A stretch of DNA of 34,401 nt from Deltaproteobacteria bacterium (GTDB lineage: Bacteria; Myxococcota; Myxococcia; SLRQ01). Below are positions 33,377-34,401 of this stretch, piece by piece. The notes below the pieces were generated by a model. It saw only the letters and a list, made by a program, of their open reading frames with translations, ran no database searches and was not told the origin of the DNA. Within the stretch, counting starts at the first letter, position 1, and every line of letters starts with the position of its first letter. The stretch spans positions 1-34,401 of the forward strand of contig JARGFU010000042.1 in the NCBI GenBank assembly GCA_029210625.1. The letters run 5' to 3'. The position numbers were made by a program, and so were the translations under genes.

Positions 33377-33771
33377 GACCGACGGCTGGCGCCGTCTGTC
33401 TGTGAACGTTTTCTCTGGGGCGCCAACGAGACCGCGGAAAGCCGGGAAATACTCACACCGGCCCCGCAGCGAAGAGGTTGCCCAACCGGTTAGAAAGTCG
33501 ACGGTTTCGATGTCGACCCATCGTCAACAACATCCCCGACTCCTGACACGTTCTCCGCTGCGCGGATCCGAACGACAGGAGACGTGCGTGAACGTCCTCC
33601 CTGGACCCTCGGTACGAGGGGGCGGAGGTCCGGACCCGGTGGCCAAGAGTGGCCCCGGCGGTACCGGACGCTCACTCCTCCCCTCCGGACGAGCGGAGCT
33701 CCCGGGACGCGCGAGGCACGGTTCGGGCGTTGCCGGATCTCTCCCAGGAGGGGTCGGCAGGAGCGATTCCC
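33377..33771 (+). promoter_or_regulatory. Long structured 5' leader of the RNase E/G gene
   Basis: About 395 bases between the candidate promoter and the ATG, without a convincing gene. It contains at least one hairpin, CCGG-T-GGCC / GGCCCCGG with loop AAGAGT (33636-33658). In E. coli the long rne leader binds RNase E and lets it control its own message; a similar role here is inference by analogy. Confidence 0.35.
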
Positions 33772-34401
33772 ATGTCCAACGTTCTCGTCATCAGCGCGAC
33801 GAGCTTCGAGACGAGGGTGGCCCTCGTCGAGAAGGGATCCATCACCGAGTACTACGTCGAGCGTCGGCGTGAGAAAGGCATCGTAGGGAACATCTACAAG
33901 GGCAAGGTGCTCCGGGTCCTCCCCGGGATGCAGGCTGCCTTCGTGGATCTGGGGACCGACAAGGCCGGTTTCCTCTACGTCAACGACATCTCCTTCGACC
34001 CCGACTCGCCGGAGCAGACCTTCGAGCTCTCCGAGGGAGAGTGGGGCGAGGCCGACGATCTTCCCGAGGAGGCGGACGCCTCCATCGAGGCGGTCTACGG
34101 AGGCGGGGATCCTGCCGCCGCCGAGGACGTCGGACCGGCCGCGGAGCCCTCCGAGGGGGAGGCGGAAGCCGCCGATCAGGGAGAAGCGGACGACGCGTCG
34201 GACGATGAGGCCGACGACGCCGCCGGCGAGCCCGACGAGGACTCGGACGACGAGGACTCGGACGACGACGAGGACTCCGACGACGACGAGGACTCCGACG
34301 ACGACGAGGACTCCGACGAGGACGAGGACTCGGACGACGACGAGGACTCCGACGACGACGAGGACTCGGACGACGACGAGGACTCCGACGACGACGAGGA
34401 C
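33772..34401 (+). CDS. rne: RNase E/G family ribonuclease, 3' end outside window, with acidic insert in S1 domain
   Basis: The first 210 codons are in the window and the frame is open to the last base. AGGAG is 8 bases before the ATG. Residues 1-75 are the typical start of RNase E/G: VLVISATSFETRVALVEKG, then the S1 RNA-binding strand pair NIYKGKVLRVLPGMQAAFVDLGTDKAGFLYVNDI (given here across residues 40-73). In normal family members the S1 domain continues within about 40 residues to a GQEVIVQIxKE segment. Here an acidic insert begins at about residue 80 and is still running at residue 210, the last ~55 residues being a six-residue SDDDED repeat. The catalytic domain is not in view. Rne and Rng cannot be separated from this part. 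Confidence 0.9.
   Translation, partial: MSNVLVISATSFETRVALVEKGSITEYYVERRREKGIVGNIYKGKVLRVLPGMQAAFVDLGTDKAGFLYVNDISFDPDSPEQTFELSEGEWGEADDLPEEADASIEAVYGGGDPAAAEDVGPAAEPSEGEAEAADQGEADDASDDEADDAAGEPDEDSDDEDSDDDEDSDDDEDSDDDEDSDEDEDSDDDEDSDDDEDSDDDEDSDDDED
34234..34401 (+). repeat. 18-bp tandem repeat encoding an acidic run
   Basis: Units of GACGACGACGAGGACTCC (with TCC/TCG variation and one GAG-for-GAC change) repeat from about 34234 to the end of the window, about nine copies and continuing. They encode SDDDED repeats inside the RNase E/G S1 domain insert. The array runs off the window edge. Confidence 0.92.

Noticed and set aside
33402-33872. GTG-started open frame overlapping the RNase E/G start
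   Set aside because: Composition is random (Arg, Ser, Gly), it has no domain, and its end overlaps a strongly supported RNase start with a good ribosome site.
34234-34401. Tandem array at the window end as a CRISPR
   Set aside because: Units are contiguous 18-mers in frame with no spacers and encode an acidic repeat.

Overview
The window comes from a very GC-rich (roughly 70%) bacterium. Its traits fit Myxococcota or related deltaproteobacteria: many cysteine-rich lipoproteins, long TPR proteins, a zinc-ribbon/GYF/AgmX-type protein like the myxobacterial gliding component GltJ, a split cytochrome b complex followed by a multihaem cytochrome, and an FYDLN-type zinc-ribbon protein with an acidic tail. 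No tRNA, rRNA, CRISPR array or transposase was seen.

Layout. (1) 1-3.7 kb, + strand: the end of a membrane-anchored TPR protein, a cupredoxin-like lipoprotein and a Cys-rich lipoprotein. A second, much larger Cys-rich lipoprotein lies convergently (3.85-6.64 kb, - strand). (2) 6.8-11.3 kb, + strand: a tightly overlapping quinol:cytochrome c oxidoreductase operon (Rieske, cytochrome b6-like, subunit IV-like, octahaem cytochrome c). The b subunit has the Cys that carries the extra haem c_n/c_i in b6f complexes. (3) 11.4-13.3 kb: an unknown lipoprotein, and on the - strand an FYDLN zinc-ribbon gene translationally coupled to a UspA gene. (4) 13.5-22.4 kb, + strand: a MshEN-receiver-TPR protein, a GltJ/AgmX-like protein, a small TM2-like membrane protein and an 1816-residue TPR protein. 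(5) 22.4-29.2 kb: two bacterial microcompartment (BMC) vertex proteins and a class II aldolase in one overlapping operon, an FHA protein on the - strand, then deoC, pyrimidine-nucleoside phosphorylase, a concentrative nucleoside transporter and purine nucleoside phosphorylase. (6) 29.2-31.9 kb: rpmE (- strand), ligA and an acylphosphatase. (7) 31.9-34.4 kb: a candidate sigma-54-driven small RNA on the - strand, a membrane-anchored retropepsin-like protease, and the start of an RNase E/G gene whose S1 domain is interrupted by a long acidic repeat.

The most interesting system is region 5. It looks like a satellite locus of a nucleoside/deoxyribose-degrading microcompartment. Nucleosides would be imported and phosphorolysed, and deoxyribose-5-phosphate cleaved by DeoC to acetaldehyde and glyceraldehyde-3-phosphate. 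DeoC carries an N-terminal amphipathic extension, and the class II aldolase ends in a very similar 15-residue amphipathic helix (7 of 15 identical). This suggests that both aldolases are targeted to the same shell by the same tag placed at opposite termini. The hexameric shell proteins, aldehyde dehydrogenase and phosphotransacylase are not in the window and would have to be elsewhere. The second most interesting item is the small-RNA candidate: a near-consensus -24/-12 promoter, three successive hairpins and a strong intrinsic terminator in an otherwise gene-free stretch.
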